Shown piece by piece: positions 8,775 to 19,900 of a stretch of 64,000 bases of DNA. The stretch covers positions 129,688 through 193,687 of the forward strand of contig VRVR01000018.1 in assembly GCA_009859145.1 (NCBI GenBank). Reading direction: 5' to 3'. The stretch's first letter is position 1. Each line of letters starts with the position of its first letter. The stretch is from Andalucia godoyi. Lineage: Eukaryota > Discoba > Jakobea > Jakobida > Andaluciidae. Below the pieces are notes generated by a model that was given only the letters and a program-made list of their open reading frames with translations, did no database searches and was not told the origin of the DNA. The position numbers and the translations under genes are program-made.

Positions 8775-10118
8775 CTATACGCGTTCAAAACCTTCGCGCA
8801 TCTTGAGGAACGATCGCTCCAGCAGCTGCGAAATGTCCGTGGTTTCCGCCTCCCGTGCGCGACGTTCGTCGTCGATGGACGCAATCAGTCTGCGAGAATC
8901 CAGCTCTCGCGACTCGATTTCAGACTCGAGAGAGTGAGACACTCTCCAAAGGCGATCGTCGACGCTACGCAGTGCTTCGCCCAGTTTTGCCTCGACGGAT
9001 GAGAGTTCATCTCGAAACGCGGCCTTGACGACTGCAATGTGCTCCTGAGTTCTCAAGGTAGCGAGCCTGAACAGTTCGTCGCGAGTCTTGCGATCATTCT
9101 CGAGCACACCTTCGTACTCGCCTGTCTTATTCTCAAGCTGAAGAATCTGCTTGGAAATGGACCGTTCGATCTCCCTCTTCAGCGTGTCTACTGCAACCTG
9201 GGAGTCTTCGATAGCCCGTTTCAGCTCGGTGTCCTGATTCTCGAACTGGCGTTCCTTCTTTGCCTTTTCCTGTTCAAACGACGACTGCAGGGTGCAAATG
9301 GAGGACTGCAGAGTCTTCTTCAGTGTCTCGGACTCATCAATGCGTGCCTGGCGCTCACGGATCAACTCCTTGGACAAGTGCGCAATGGAATCAGTGTGCT
9401 TAGCTACGATCATTGTTTCCAAGTCGGTCCTCGACTTGATCTCTCGATCCAGAAGCGCCTTTTCTGCGGACGCGAGGTCTTCCACCTTGCCCATTCGGTT
9501 TTTCAAGCTCTCGACTTCGGACTCGACACGGCGAATGGAGTCTACAAGAGTCTTTTGCAGCGTCGCCGATCGGTCATCCATGACAGTAGACAGAGTCTTT
9601 TCCAGCGCATCTCGAGCGACGCGCTCCGATGCCATTTGCGTACAGAGCTTCTTGATGGTCTCTTCCATCTCTTGATTTTTGCGTTCAAGATTCCCCTGCT
9701 TGACCTGCAGAATTCGCAGCGTATCGCTTAGAGACGTGACTTTGGCGTCCTTCGTCGCCCTCGCCAGCTTCTGATTCTTCAAGTCCACGTCGATTTCAGA
9801 GAGCTTTTCCTTCAGGTTTGAGATTCTGTTCAGCGCAGACTGGTGGTTGCTCATGTCGCTGCTCGGAGATCCAGCAGCGGATGTCGACGGCCGGCTCATC
9901 GTGTCCAGCGACGAACCAAACAAGGAGCGCGACATGTGGAGAGCTTCGGACGGCGAGCCGACGTGATTCCACAACGCATTGCCCGGACTGCACGACACTG
10001 CCGGTGATCCCGAGCGATTCGCAGGGACAGTGCTCATCTGGGTCGGAGAGCGGCCGCTGGGCTGCAAGCGTCCTGCTGGAGGAAGAACCGTCGATGGAGA
10101 TGCAGTCGAAAAGTTCAT
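8775..10118 (-). CDS. SF-assemblin-like coiled-coil protein
   Basis: 447-residue protein: a Ser/Pro-rich head of about 90 residues followed by ~350 residues of nearly unbroken coiled coil without Pro. The rod shows recurring blocks spaced about 29 residues (RVARDALEKTL, REIKSRTDLETM, RERQARIDESETL, NDRKTRDELF), the periodicity known for striated-fibre assemblin and beta-giardin, which build the fibres attached to basal bodies. Head-plus-rod layout and size (a little longer than algal SF-assemblin) support this, though a generic coiled coil cannot be excluded. The next gene on the same strand encodes a TPGS1-like protein, another centriole/axoneme factor. Confidence 0.6.
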   Translation of the reverse strand: MNFSTASPSTVLPPAGRLQPSGRSPTQMSTVPANRSGSPAVSCSPGNALWNHVGSPSEALHMSRSLFGSSLDTMSRPSTSAAGSPSSDMSNHQSALNRISNLKEKLSEIDVDLKNQKLARATKDAKVTSLSDTLRILQVKQGNLERKNQEMEETIKKLCTQMASERVARDALEKTLSTVMDDRSATLQKTLVDSIRRVESEVESLKNRMGKVEDLASAEKALLDREIKSRTDLETMIVAKHTDSIAHLSKELIRERQARIDESETLKKTLQSSICTLQSSFEQEKAKKERQFENQDTELKRAIEDSQVAVDTLKREIERSISKQILQLENKTGEYEGVLENDRKTRDELFRLATLRTQEHIAVVKAAFRDELSSVEAKLGEALRSVDDRLWRVSHSLESEIESRELDSRRLIASIDDERRAREAETTDISQLLERSFLKMREGFERV

Positions 10119-10769
10119 TTTTCTCTGTTCCCCTCTTCAACACTGAACTGACCGATGCTCTGAATTAACGCAAACAATGCTTTTCAGAAGAAAAAAATGA
10201 AAAAAATCGAAAAATGAAGGAAAATGAAAGGGAAAAAATATGTATAGTTTCTGTGCGTCTCCTTTTCTTATTTTTTCTTTTGCAAAGTATTGCACTGACA
10301 GTCTGGAGGTTTTTAACGGGGACGATCAAACCACGCGAAAACAAAAAGTACTCGGACTGGCAGCACTCAGAAAGAAAGAGAGAGCAAACAGAGGAAGAAA
10401 AGCAAAAGAAGGAAAGGGGAAATTATGGGAGGTTTGCTCAGATGCAGGAATGACCGGAACACAGTACGTCGGAGCGCATTTCAACGTGGCCCGCGCATCC
10501 TTCCCTTTTAGCTTTGTGCGCTGTACATAGTACTGTACCGTACTGCGTGTATTTAAGGAGGTGGGGGAAAAAAACATGGTGCGAATGAGACGTTTGGCCG
10601 GGATGCAATGATGAGTGAAAATATCAGCAACGGCAGACAGGAAGGACAGAATGGCAATGTTGCATGATTGGCGGAGTGATACGTAACACATGAATAAAGA
10701 TACATTATACACTTTCAAACACTATACACTTGAGATCGAGAAAGCCAGCGACATGCGTTGGGACCATTG
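10119..10769. other. Intergenic region upstream of the SF-assemblin-like gene
   Basis: 651 bp between same-strand genes. AT-rich near 10180-10300, then purine-rich. Short frames on both strands are low-complexity. Presumably the promoter of the coiled-coil gene plus the 3' UTR of the TPGS1-like gene. Confidence 0.4.
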
Positions 10770-12084
10770 CTATACATTCGGTTTCGACGTGTTCGTCACG
10801 TAGTCTGCAAACGACGCCGGGGTGCGTTGCTTTGCGAGCAGCGATGAGAATACTGCGTTGAGCCACTGCGGAAACGACAAGAAGGACGAAGCAACGTTTG
10901 CAGCCTCGAGCAACTGCGTCAGCCGCGTGAGGATACCCTCGATATCGGAGCCTACACATCTGGTTTTGAGATCACGGACTGAAACCAGCAGATCGGAAAT
11001 GAGGACCTTCCTGCTTCTCGTCTTGTCGCGTTCCGCAAACGCAAGCTCGCATGCCCTGAGCAGATCCTGTGCAACCAAACACGCCTTGATGCCCTCGAGG
11101 AACTCCTCAAACGACATTCCTCGGATGGAAAACGAAGATGCTATTGCTCCGGATTTCAGCGAAGTAGCATACACGGAGACCGACTCGGTTGGTACACCGT
11201 GATGATCATGCACGTCTCCTCCAACAGACGAAAATGCACACACAAGAAGCCGCGCAACATCCGGTGGAAAATCGTCACAGAGCGATCGGTACACTTTGTG
11301 CTCATCACCGGTCTTGAGCGAAAGCCATGCATTCAACGCGGTGGCTTCCAGCTTTGGTGCCGAAGGGTTCATCTTGTAGTTCGTACTGCTGGAAACCCCT
11401 CTTGGACTCAGCGACCCTTCGTCATCGCTTCGAGACCCAGGCTTTCCAAACTGGTCCGCTGTTGAAAGTCGGATCATTGCAGCCGCACGTGAATACGACG
11501 TGATGGCCGTACCCGAGCTCGATGCATAGTTTGAGAAGCCCACTCCAAGATTCCTAAAATACGATGCAAGAAACTCAATTGGATCTTTCGGTCGGATCTC
11601 CGATAGCAAGGACATTGCGTCACGAACACATCCAGATACTCCATGCCGCTCTAACGCAAAAAAAAAAATAATCAGTATGATTAGACCATCATCATGTAGG
11701 GTTTTTGCAATTTGCAGTTTCAAGTTTGAGATTTGAGATTTAAGATATGGCATCTTGTCCTCCTCCTTCCCGCCAAGCGGTTGATAAAACAAGCGAGTGA
11801 GAGAGTAAACGTCAGCTTGGGGACATACCTAGAAACAAGTCTGCAGATTGGACTGCTGAAACGTCCGTCTCCCGCTCTTTCAACGGAGCACCTCCCCGCG
11901 CACTCACATTACTACGCAGCATTTGATTGTCGCAGCACACCAACTCCACCGAAGCTTTGATCCCTCGCACAATCGCTGTTTTTCCGTCACCTGTTGTTAA
12001 CACTATCTGTTGAGACTTTATCGTCATTCTCTCACTCGAAAAGGTTTTACCCACCACTCTGAGCTGTGTTACAGCAGTTGACAC
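10770..12084 (-). CDS. Tubulin polyglutamylase complex subunit 1-like (TPGS1/PGs1), two exons
   Basis: Spliced gene: exon 1 12084-11829, intron 11828-11651 (178 nt, GTATGT donor, GCGTTAG acceptor after a T-run), exon 2 11650-10770; 378 residues. Splicing joins SADLFL to ERHGVSGCVRDAM in phase and rebuilds the conserved N-terminal motif of TPGS1 (DFL-x-x-x-GV, then RPKDPIEFLASYF). This motif is Dpy-30/RIIa-like and mediates docking. The middle has the family pattern KVYRSLCDDFPPDVARLL. TPGS1 is a scaffold of the TTLL1 polyglutamylase complex that targets glutamylation to centriolar and axonemal microtubules. Stop is only 45 bp after the next upstream gene's region, so spacing is tight. Confidence 0.75.
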
Positions 12085-12128
12085 GTTTTTTCCCCATGTC
12101 TTTTCTCAACTGGCGCTAGGGTGCTTGG

Positions 12129-12737
12129 TTACTGTGACTGTGACTGCAGCTGCGGGCTGGCTCCTGGAACTGGTGCTTCCTGAAGAGCTGGAGCTGGAAC
12201 AGCGCTTGGAGGATGTGGAGGTGCAGCATGGAGATTGGAAGCTTTGAGTTCCCTTTCCTTTGACATGAACACAATAGCAGACGAGGCAAGCGAGGCAGCG
12301 GCGCCGGCAGTCAGCATCCACCGAAGTCGTTTGTACCAAGGCGGGAAGTCGGAGACAGTCTGGTCGACTCCGTTTGCGATGATCAAGTACATTCCCTGTG
12401 CAGTCAGATGGAGCACTGGTTTATCGTGCAATGCAACGAGCGATGTCCATGAAGCGATGCTTGGAACGACCGAGTACACGAAATCCGTCCTAAAATCATT
12501 TGTCTGGGTCGCCTGGCTCAGGCGGTGGCCCCAGTGAACAGCCCCAAGAAACGACGCAATGGACGCTGCATAGGTGGTGTGAAACAGAACCGCAGTCGCT
12601 AGCGAAGGCATCGAATCCGCAAGAGAAATTAGTATTGGAGAAGACACAAAAGGTACTAGTCCGGAAAACCCAAGCAACACTGGTACTCTGGGTGCATTCT
12701 GAAAGCCTAAGCTGTTCAGTATACGCGATACGGACAT
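12129..12737 (-). CDS. TMEM69/DUF3429-family membrane protein
   Basis: About 202 residues from the ATG at 12737. The DUF3429 signature is clear: PVLLGFSGLVPFVSSP, then YAASIASFLGAVHWGH and the segment FVYSVVPSIASW, with four to five hydrophobic helices, followed by a Pro/Ala/Gln-rich tail of ~40 residues. Family members lie in the mitochondrial inner or bacterial membrane; molecular function is unknown. The frame remains open upstream to 12845, and a splice-acceptor-like TTTTCTGAACAG lies at about 12800-12811 on the minus strand, so the true N-terminus may come from an unseen exon. It is divergent from the MCRS1-like gene. Confidence 0.78.
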   Translation of the reverse strand: MSVSRILNSLGFQNAPRVPVLLGFSGLVPFVSSPILISLADSMPSLATAVLFHTTYAASIASFLGAVHWGHRLSQATQTNDFRTDFVYSVVPSIASWTSLVALHDKPVLHLTAQGMYLIIANGVDQTVSDFPPWYKRLRWMLTAGAAASLASSAIVFMSKERELKASNLHAAPPHPPSAVPAPALQEAPVPGASPQLQSQSQ

Positions 12738-13091
12738 TCCACCACTCTCGCTGTCAATACGAAATGAAGACAACACCGCATCGTCGATGCTAGTATTTTT
12801 CTGTTCAGAAAATAAAATAAAAAGATGAATAATACAGTAACACAATCACGAAGACATCTACTGTAGAGCGCACGAGACAACCTAAAAAAAAAAAGAAAAA
12901 GAAAAGACATTCCATCAATTGACGCTGCCATTGTTTTCCCCTCCATCTTTCAGCCTGCATAGTCCAAAAGTTGCAACAGAAACCATGGTCTGCGTATTGG
13001 TTGTTCTGTTAGTAGGTGCATTCGCAATTTTGAATACAAGAAGAAGGAAAAAAAGAAGAAGAAGGAGAAAGAGAAGGAAGGGGAGCAAAGG
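12738..13091. other. Divergent promoter region TMEM69 / MCRS1
   Basis: 354 bp. The side next to the plus-strand gene is a long purine run (AAGAAGGAAAAAAAG type, 13038-13090) ending at its start codon. The other side contains T-rich tracts that look like splice acceptors on the minus strand. Confidence 0.5.
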
Positions 13092-14969
13092 ATGTCGGGA
13101 GCTCGAAGACGAAAAGTGACTTCTCGTTCTCGATCGTCGTCAGTGAATGAGCGATGGCGCGTGACGGATGATATCGAAATTGTGCGACTTGCGACCCAGG
13201 GATATCCGCTGCATGCCATTCCAAAGCTTGCGCAGCTCAGCTACCCATTTACAGTCCAAGATGTGACGGCTCGCTGGGACTCGTTACTGCATGATGAACC
13301 GCTTGCAGACGCAGTGACGAAGCAAATCTCTGTCTTTTTGGACACGCAGAACAAGCGTGTTCCGTGGACTGCGACCGAAGACCAAATTCTCACGGATGAA
13401 TACCTCAAGAAGGGAATTGTGAATTTCGATTTTATGCTCGACAAGTTTCGGCAGGTGTTCCATCCTTCGCGGACCGCGAAATCGGTCGAAGCGCACTTTT
13501 ACAAGCTTCGTCGAGCAGGGAAGCTACCAGATCTGGCTCCTTTGCCAACGCTGAAGCACGAAGGCTCGCGGTCAAAGGAGCCTTTGAAAAAGAGGAGAAG
13601 AGGGGCAAAGGGCGAGGCGTTGCGTGTTTCTGGAAATGACAAGGACACAGACGTCCAAGTGGAAGCCGGCGAAGAAGCAGAAGAACTCCCGAATCTGCGG
13701 CTTCATGATGACGATGAAGAAGAGGACGATGCGGAGGAAGCGCTCGAAGAGGAAGCAGAAGCGGAAGCAGAGGTAGAAGAGATGGATGTGGAAGAAGACG
13801 AGGGAGAAGAGGGGGAGTTGGATGAGGAGGAGGAAGAAGAAATTGAGGATGGTGACGGCGGGAATGTTGAAAAATCGTTTACTGCTGATGATTTTGATGC
13901 ACACGCGGAAAGCGTGGAGGCGCATGTCACTGCAGCAACTCCAAATGTTAAAGTGCGGGACACAGATATCGACGCAGATGCAGATGCGGATGCGGATGTA
14001 GATGCGGATGTAGATGCGAATGAAGATGCGAATGAAGATGATTTGGAGGAGGAGCAAGGAGTCGATGATTTGGAAGATGAAAGTGGCTTGAATGCATCGA
14101 ACGCCTCGTCCAAGATTTTTTCCACTCGCAAACACAGCAAACATCATGATGATGATGACGATGTTGAGGATGACAATGACAATGATGATGATGATGATGA
14201 TGATGGTGCTGATGATGATGGTGCTGGTAGTGGTGGCGACAACGACGATGACGACGACGGCGACGACGATGATGACGATGACGACGACGATGTTGATGAC
14301 GACGAGGAGGTGGAAAATCACGAAGACGGACATGCCGACGAGAAAGTTGGGGACGGAGCGGGGGATGCACGAAGAGACAATGGCGACGGCTACGAGTCTG
14401 GGCCTGAGCAACCGGTAGGCAAGGCTCGAGAAGAAGTAACTGGGATTGACGATGACGATGACGATGACGATGAAGAAGGCGATGCACTACCGAACGACTT
14501 TTCTGACATGGAAGAAGAAGAAATTGAAAACTTGTCCGATGATGAGCCACGAGTGTCTCATCGACAAGGTTTGAGCAAAAAACAAAAAGCAGAGCTTGCG
14601 AAGATGGAGGATGTGCATGCCACGGAAAACTATGCTCATTTACGAATTCAGGGTTCACTGCGGGATGTTTCCACTCAACAAGTGTACAAGCTCGTTTCGC
14701 CGAAAACGCTCTTCATGTACGATGGGTCTTTCAGGCCAAGCAGGTTCCAAGATGAACACACGAAGGTGGCGGACTGCATTGCGTTACTCACCGTCGACCA
14801 GTCCATTTGGAGGCTTGGTCACGTGAGCCATCGCGAACTTCCAACTGCTGGCTCCCGCACACGAGTTGCGGTGAACGGTGCCGAAGTTCCTCCAGACCAC
14901 ACACGGCTGCTGATGAACTCTTCAAAAATCGAAATTGGCACAAAGGTGTGGACATTCTACACGCAGTAA
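13092..14969 (+). CDS. Microspherule protein 1-like (MCRS1) FHA-domain protein with a large acidic insert
   Basis: 625 residues. N-terminal ~15-130 matches the MCRS_N domain (RWRVTDDIEIVRLA, VQDVTARWDSLLHDE, RTAKSVEAHFYKL). The C-terminal ~110 residues form an FHA-like fold (LTVDQSIWRLGHVSHRELP, RVAVNGAEV, SSKIEIGTKVWTF). MCRS1 is a subunit of INO80 and NSL chromatin complexes and also works at centrosomes. The linker between the domains (about residues 195-490) is extraordinarily Asp/Glu-rich, made of GAT/GAC/GAA repeats, and is probably disordered. The FHA part appears degenerate, and phosphopeptide binding is not assured. Confidence 0.8.
   Translation: MSGARRRKVTSRSRSSSVNERWRVTDDIEIVRLATQGYPLHAIPKLAQLSYPFTVQDVTARWDSLLHDEPLADAVTKQISVFLDTQNKRVPWTATEDQILTDEYLKKGIVNFDFMLDKFRQVFHPSRTAKSVEAHFYKLRRAGKLPDLAPLPTLKHEGSRSKEPLKKRRRGAKGEALRVSGNDKDTDVQVEAGEEAEELPNLRLHDDDEEEDDAEEALEEEAEAEAEVEEMDVEEDEGEEGELDEEEEEEIEDGDGGNVEKSFTADDFDAHAESVEAHVTAATPNVKVRDTDIDADADADADVDADVDANEDANEDDLEEEQGVDDLEDESGLNASNASSKIFSTRKHSKHHDDDDDVEDDNDNDDDDDDDGADDDGAGSGGDNDDDDDGDDDDDDDDDDVDDDEEVENHEDGHADEKVGDGAGDARRDNGDGYESGPEQPVGKAREEVTGIDDDDDDDDEEGDALPNDFSDMEEEEIENLSDDEPRVSHRQGLSKKQKAELAKMEDVHATENYAHLRIQGSLRDVSTQQVYKLVSPKTLFMYDGSFRPSRFQDEHTKVADCIALLTVDQSIWRLGHVSHRELPTAGSRTRVAVNGAEVPPDHTRLLMNSSKIEIGTKVWTFYTQ
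13690..14530 (+). repeat. GAT/GAC/GAA low-complexity tract inside the MCRS1-like gene
   Basis: Imperfect trinucleotide array encoding poly-Asp/Glu, densest at 14140-14310 (GATGATGATGAT and GACGACGATGAC runs) with a second cluster at 14450-14480. It keeps the frame throughout, as trinucleotide slippage would. It creates many long spurious open frames on the minus strand. Confidence 0.9.
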
Positions 14970-15049
14970 CGTAAAGTACAGTGGCCGTACGTGCTGGTTG
15001 AAATCACTTGGCCACAACAGGACAAGGGCTGGCTGTTGTTGCCTGTTAG

Positions 15050-15847
15050 TCAATGAACAACAATCAGAGAATACTGTTTCTTGCCCTGCCGAATCAGTAA
15101 GTACTTGCCTCCAAGGAGATCGTTCCCATTCACAATTTGAGAATCGTCTGCAACCCTTTTCAAGTTGCAGGACAGCCCGCCCTCCGAGACGAGACGTCGA
15201 AGCGATCCTTTCGACACGAAGACTTTCGCAGAGACGAGAACGTCTAATAAAGATTTCCCCAGCACAACAGACTGGCTGACTCGGAAGATGGGTGCTTTGG
15301 CATCCATGAACAGTCGTTCAACTTCTTGGGGATCCTTGAGGAGCAATTCCAAATCAAGAGAGCCAAAAAGGAATGCCGATACTCGCAACGCACGCTTGAG
15401 CTCCTCAGCACCACGAACAGCACTCGTAACGTTGTCTGCAAGCAATTTCTGCACCTCGTTTGGGATTACCGACTTCGATGCCTCCTCGCACTGCTCAATC
15501 GGCAATGTCGTGAGCATCGGCAACAGTTTTCTTGCGGTCGCGTCATCCATTCTCATCAAATACTGATAAAAGTCATATGATGACGTTCTCGCCGGTGACA
15601 AGAACACCGCGTTACCTGCTGACTTGCCAATCTTTTCGCCAGAAGCACTTGTGAGCAGCGGAATCGTAACTCCCGCTACGGATTGCGGAATAAGATCAGA
15701 GCCCATTGTGATGTTTCCCCATTGATCCGAGCCACCCACCTGGATTCGGACATTCTAGAGACGCGAAAAACAACAAGAACAAAGAACAGTAAGTACCAGG
15801 ATCGATCTTGCCACAGAAACAAGAAGAATCAGGAAAACGAGGCAGCT

Positions 15848-15923
<76 letters not shown>

Positions 15924-16522
15924 CATACCCTTGTTTGGAACAAGTGTGAGAAATCAAAAGCTTGAAGTAGTGGATACGAGAACTCGGTAAAGGAAATACC
16001 GTCTGATGACTCCAATCGCGACTTCATAGAGTCCAGCCGAAGCATGTGGTTCACTCGGAACTTCTTTCCAACGTCTCTCGCAAAGTCAATAAACGTCATC
16101 TTCCCCAACCAGTCATTGTTGTTGAGAACAGAAACGTTTGGAATCACTCTTTGTATATCTCCTCTGATTCCCTGCACATTGAGCTCAATTTGCTCTCGAT
16201 TCAGCAGGCTGCGCTCCGCAGATCGACCAGACGGATCCCCAATCATGCCTGTCGCACCACCAACAACTGCATGCACTCCAAATCCATGCTCAGCAAACAC
16301 TTTCAATGTCTGTAACACAGCAAGGGAGCCTATGTGCAGAGAATCTGCAGTCGGATCAAATCCTGCATACACTCCAAATGGCTTTGCTGCATCAAACTCG
16401 CTCAGAACATGCGCGACATTGTCGGTTGCGCGGTACAAGAGACCTCTAGAACGAAGATGAGATACTACGTGCACTGCAGACTTTCGTCCCAAAGTCGTGA
16501 ACGTCCGGCGCTGCATCCCCAC
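15050..16522 (-). CDS. Tyrosyl-tRNA synthetase, bacterial/organellar type, two exons
   Basis: Spliced gene: exon 1 16522-15929, intron 15928-15755 (174 nt, GTATGC donor, CTCTAG acceptor), exon 2 15754-15050; 432 residues. The junction is phase 0 and restores SHLFQTR / NVRIQVGGSDQWGN, the conserved tyrosine-pocket motif. Class I signatures: HIGS at residues 63-66 (HIGH) and KIGKS at 239-243 (KMSKS). The C-terminal ~80 residues are an S4 RNA-binding domain. An N-terminal basic, Ser/Thr/Arg-rich stretch (MQRRTFTTLGRK) suggests mitochondrial or plastid import. It charges organellar tRNA-Tyr. Divergent from GCN1 with a 400-bp gap. Confidence 0.93.
15852..15920. repeat. (AG)n microsatellite inside the TyrRS intron
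   Basis: About 34 AG dinucleotides, reading as (CT)n on the coding strand, placed only a few bases downstream of the 5' splice site and occupying roughly 40% of the intron. Likely length-variable. Confidence 0.97.
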
Positions 16523-16922
16523 GGCCCGGCCCCTCCGCTCCTCTTCCTCTCACCAAGCGCACTGCACCGGATTGCGAAACGCCATTGCGGATTCCGAAAT
16601 TAACAGACAGGTCTCAATGGGTTTTTCAGCAGGGAACGATTTGATGCTTGAGGGCACTGGCTTCTTCCTTTCATTTTTCAGAAAAATTTTCGCTTTCTTT
16701 TTTGCCCTTAAAAGACCTCACCAATGCCCGAATTGCACCGCGTTTTCTTATTCTTTGGTTTCGTCTTTTCTCTTCTGCTGTTATTGTTATTCTTGTTATT
16801 CTTGTTATTCTTGTTATTCTTGTTATTCTTGTTATTCTTGTTATTCTTGTTATTCTTGTTGTTGGTATTATTATTATTATTCTTATTATTAGTGGTACTA
16901 TTATTTTGGATTCATCTCTACA
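16523..16922. other. Divergent promoter region TyrRS / GCN1
   Basis: 400 bp. The GCN1-proximal 200 bp are strongly pyrimidine/T-rich on the plus strand and include a 9-bp minisatellite (16787-16858). No gene seen. Confidence 0.5.
16787..16858 (+). repeat. Minisatellite, eight perfect TTATTCTTG units
   Basis: Eight tandem, identical 9-bp units, 65 bp upstream of the GCN1 start codon and probably within its leader. Flanking sequence (TTATTGTTATT, TTATTATTATT) is related, so the array probably grew by slippage. Confidence 0.95.
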
Positions 16923-19900
16923 ATGTCGGCAAACGTTGATGATGTAGCTGGTATTCCACAGATGGATTTTGCAATTGGCATGTTCGCGCTGACGAATCCA
17001 TCCGTGAAGTTTCAGCAGACGTTTCTGCACACTCAATTCCAACCATGGCTGGATGCCACGGACGCAACAGTGTTTCAGGAATCGCAGGCATCAGAATTTG
17101 TAGCGTTTCTTTCTCATATTCTGATTTCAAGACCGCCGTATCCAGAGACGCAACATGCGATTGAAGACGTGATTTACAAGTTGTGCAAAGCAGCGTCGGT
17201 GTCAGAGCTCACTCCTGCACAAAAGTCTCTGATTGAGAAGTTAAACCAGTTCTTTATGGTTACATTCAAAAGGGCTACTGCTACATTGATAATGAATCCT
17301 TCGATGCCTCAAGGGACTGTGCTGCAGCTCGTAAGATACATCACTGCGTTTATTGGCTCGGTGTTCAACCTTGGGGTTCCTTTTTTCAATACGGTTGCAT
17401 CGTGGCAAGCGTGTGCAATGAACATGAATCTGATCGGAAACCACGGATCGAAAAACCGAGCATTCATGAAAAGGATGCTGTCCGTTGTCGCCAAAGAGGG
17501 GCGTCTGGAGGAGTTGATGGACAAGTACGCCGCATACTTTCTGAGTTCTGAATCCAGTGCATCCGTTGGGCTACTTGCTCTTCTTGATGCGCTTCTATCG
17601 TATTTCTTCCATGTTCCGTCCCCTCTGAAGATTTCGTACACAAAACATGCAGATACATTGTTCCACGTTGCTGTGAGAATCCTTGCAGACTGCCGATTGC
17701 GCGTTGCGGATAGCCAGGCACGGCCGATTGTGTTGTTTTTGATGAAGGAGGGCGTGATTCCTCAAGAAAAAGTTGCGGGATTGTTCCAAAATTCCGTCAT
17801 CCCTGCGCTGCAGCGGTCTCTCCTGCGATCGCCGGAGAACGTTGCAGGGGCGACAGCGTTCATCCTGGAGAAGCTTTCCTTTGTGGACATGTCAGCCCAT
17901 GCGAAAAAAATGTTTGAGAACTGCTGCACAATGTTAAAATCTACGAACCCGTTGGTTGTTAAGGATGGTGCACGGTTGGCCACCGCGCTGTACGCCCGTA
18001 CAAAGGATCAGAAGGCTGCAGCGGAAGGCGCAACAGAGATTGCGAGGCTGCTTCGGTCAAAGCCTTCCGAGGCGTCGCAAGCAGCGATTCTGGATTTCAT
18101 ATCCAAGCACTACGACCCTAGTACCATGAATGTGTGTGTGGATGCCGCACTTGAGGTGGAGGGAAATCCGCAGGCGTTTGGGCGACTTTTGAAACTCCAT
18201 TGCAATGCTGCCTCCCTGAAGTCTTCCTTCAAGAATGAGGCGCTAGTCGTTGAAGCTCTGCGCTTCTTGGTGCATCACCCGTCACACGCCGCAGACATCA
18301 CCAAGGAATTGGAAATGTTGCTTACTCAAAAGAAGAACTCGGTTCCCGAGAAAGTGTTCCTTGCACATATTTTGAATATTCCGTCGAAGGACTTTTTCTT
18401 GGATGTCGAAGTCTTCAAGAAGATATCGTCCGCTTCAGACCGTTTGATTTTGGCCGAATACTTGTTTCGCTCCGATGGTTTTGGTTTGCTAAAACTGCTG
18501 CTGGCTGGAGATGCGAATCGCCGTGTACGGTCTTACGCGTTGCAGCGGTTCTCATTAGAGCTCCTCAAGGACTTTGACGCCGCGCACGTCACGAGAGAGA
18601 ATTTGACGGGCATTATGCTGAATGCTCCCAAGGCAAGCATTAGTTCTTTGACGCCGGTTGAGAGCGTGGGCATGCTGCTGGATGCAGCATCTCAGCATCT
18701 TGTTGATTGTGTGGTCGTTGATGGGCACTTCAACGTCGGACACGCTGTCGAGTGTGTCCACCGAGTGCGTTTTGGATTTTCCGTGGGCATCCTCTGCCGA
18801 ATATCGGAATCCGCTGCTCCTATTGAAGAATATTTTTCACGCAGGATTCCACAATTGGCGAAGAGTTTGCGTGAACTGAACGATCTCCCTATGGAGGACA
18901 TTTCTATTTATGAAGCATCTTTCCTGCCCCGAATTGCAGAGGATGTCGCAACCCCCACGCAGACTTCCGCCTCTGTATCAAAGGGGAAGAAGCCTGCGCT
19001 TTCGGCGCTCGATAAGAAAAATCTGGAGAAGGAAAAGGTCCAGAAAGAGAAGGAGGCGGAAGCGGTTAAGCTGGTCACAGAGACTATTGAGCAGGCCAAG
19101 AAGAATATTTTGGAGGTGTCTTCCGTCTTTGTGTCCGCTGCCCGCTTTGGTCGTGAGTTCTCTCCTGCCGTTACTACACTGCTGTTTCCTGGGCTGTCAT
19201 CGAAGTATATCCACAACGAGTGTTTTGAAGCACTGAGAAACCTTGTTCGCTGCGTTTGCTATGGACACGGCATGGCACCCTTTTCGCAGCTTGACGAAAA
19301 TGCTGCAGAATCGGTTGAGGATGCCGAATCTCTGATGCGAATGCAAGAGCTGATCTTGCTTGCTCGTCGACTGTTTGGCTCGTCTCTCGATCCTACTCGC
19401 AGCGCCGTCGACGACGAAGTTCCGTTCGCCTTCCGCTTGCTGTCGCAGTTTTTGGAGCGCTTGGCAGGTCGACCTCTTTCCGAGTATGCGTTTCTATTCT
19501 TCTATCCTGTTTGTGACCGTATCATTTCAGATGAACAATTCGGCTTGGAAGAAGAAGTTTTGTCAATGGCTCTCGCCTTGCTTTCGATGCATTCGCCTTT
19601 GAAATCTTTGTACCGACGAACGGATGTGCTGGCGACGCTGATCAAAGTATTCGACAGTCAGTTTGCGTCTTTGTACCGCACTGCTGCTCAGTCTATCACA
19701 ATTGCTGCGTCGCACGCGACGCTTGCAGAACTCGACCCTGTGGTGAATGGCCTTCTTGCAGAGCGCGAAATTGTACGCGCTGCTTGTTTGAACGCGCTGG
19801 ATGCGTGCCCTGTTCTCAAACAAGTTGATTTGTTTTCTCCTGAATCTCATTTGCTTTCTCGAAATTTGATGATTGCCAGCTGTGTGAGTGATCGAGGTGC

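Noticed and set aside
13572-14658. Ile/Val-rich, Ser-rich and His-rich minus-strand frames opposite the MCRS1-like gene
   Set aside because: They are direct products of the GAT/GAC/GAA repeat read backwards.
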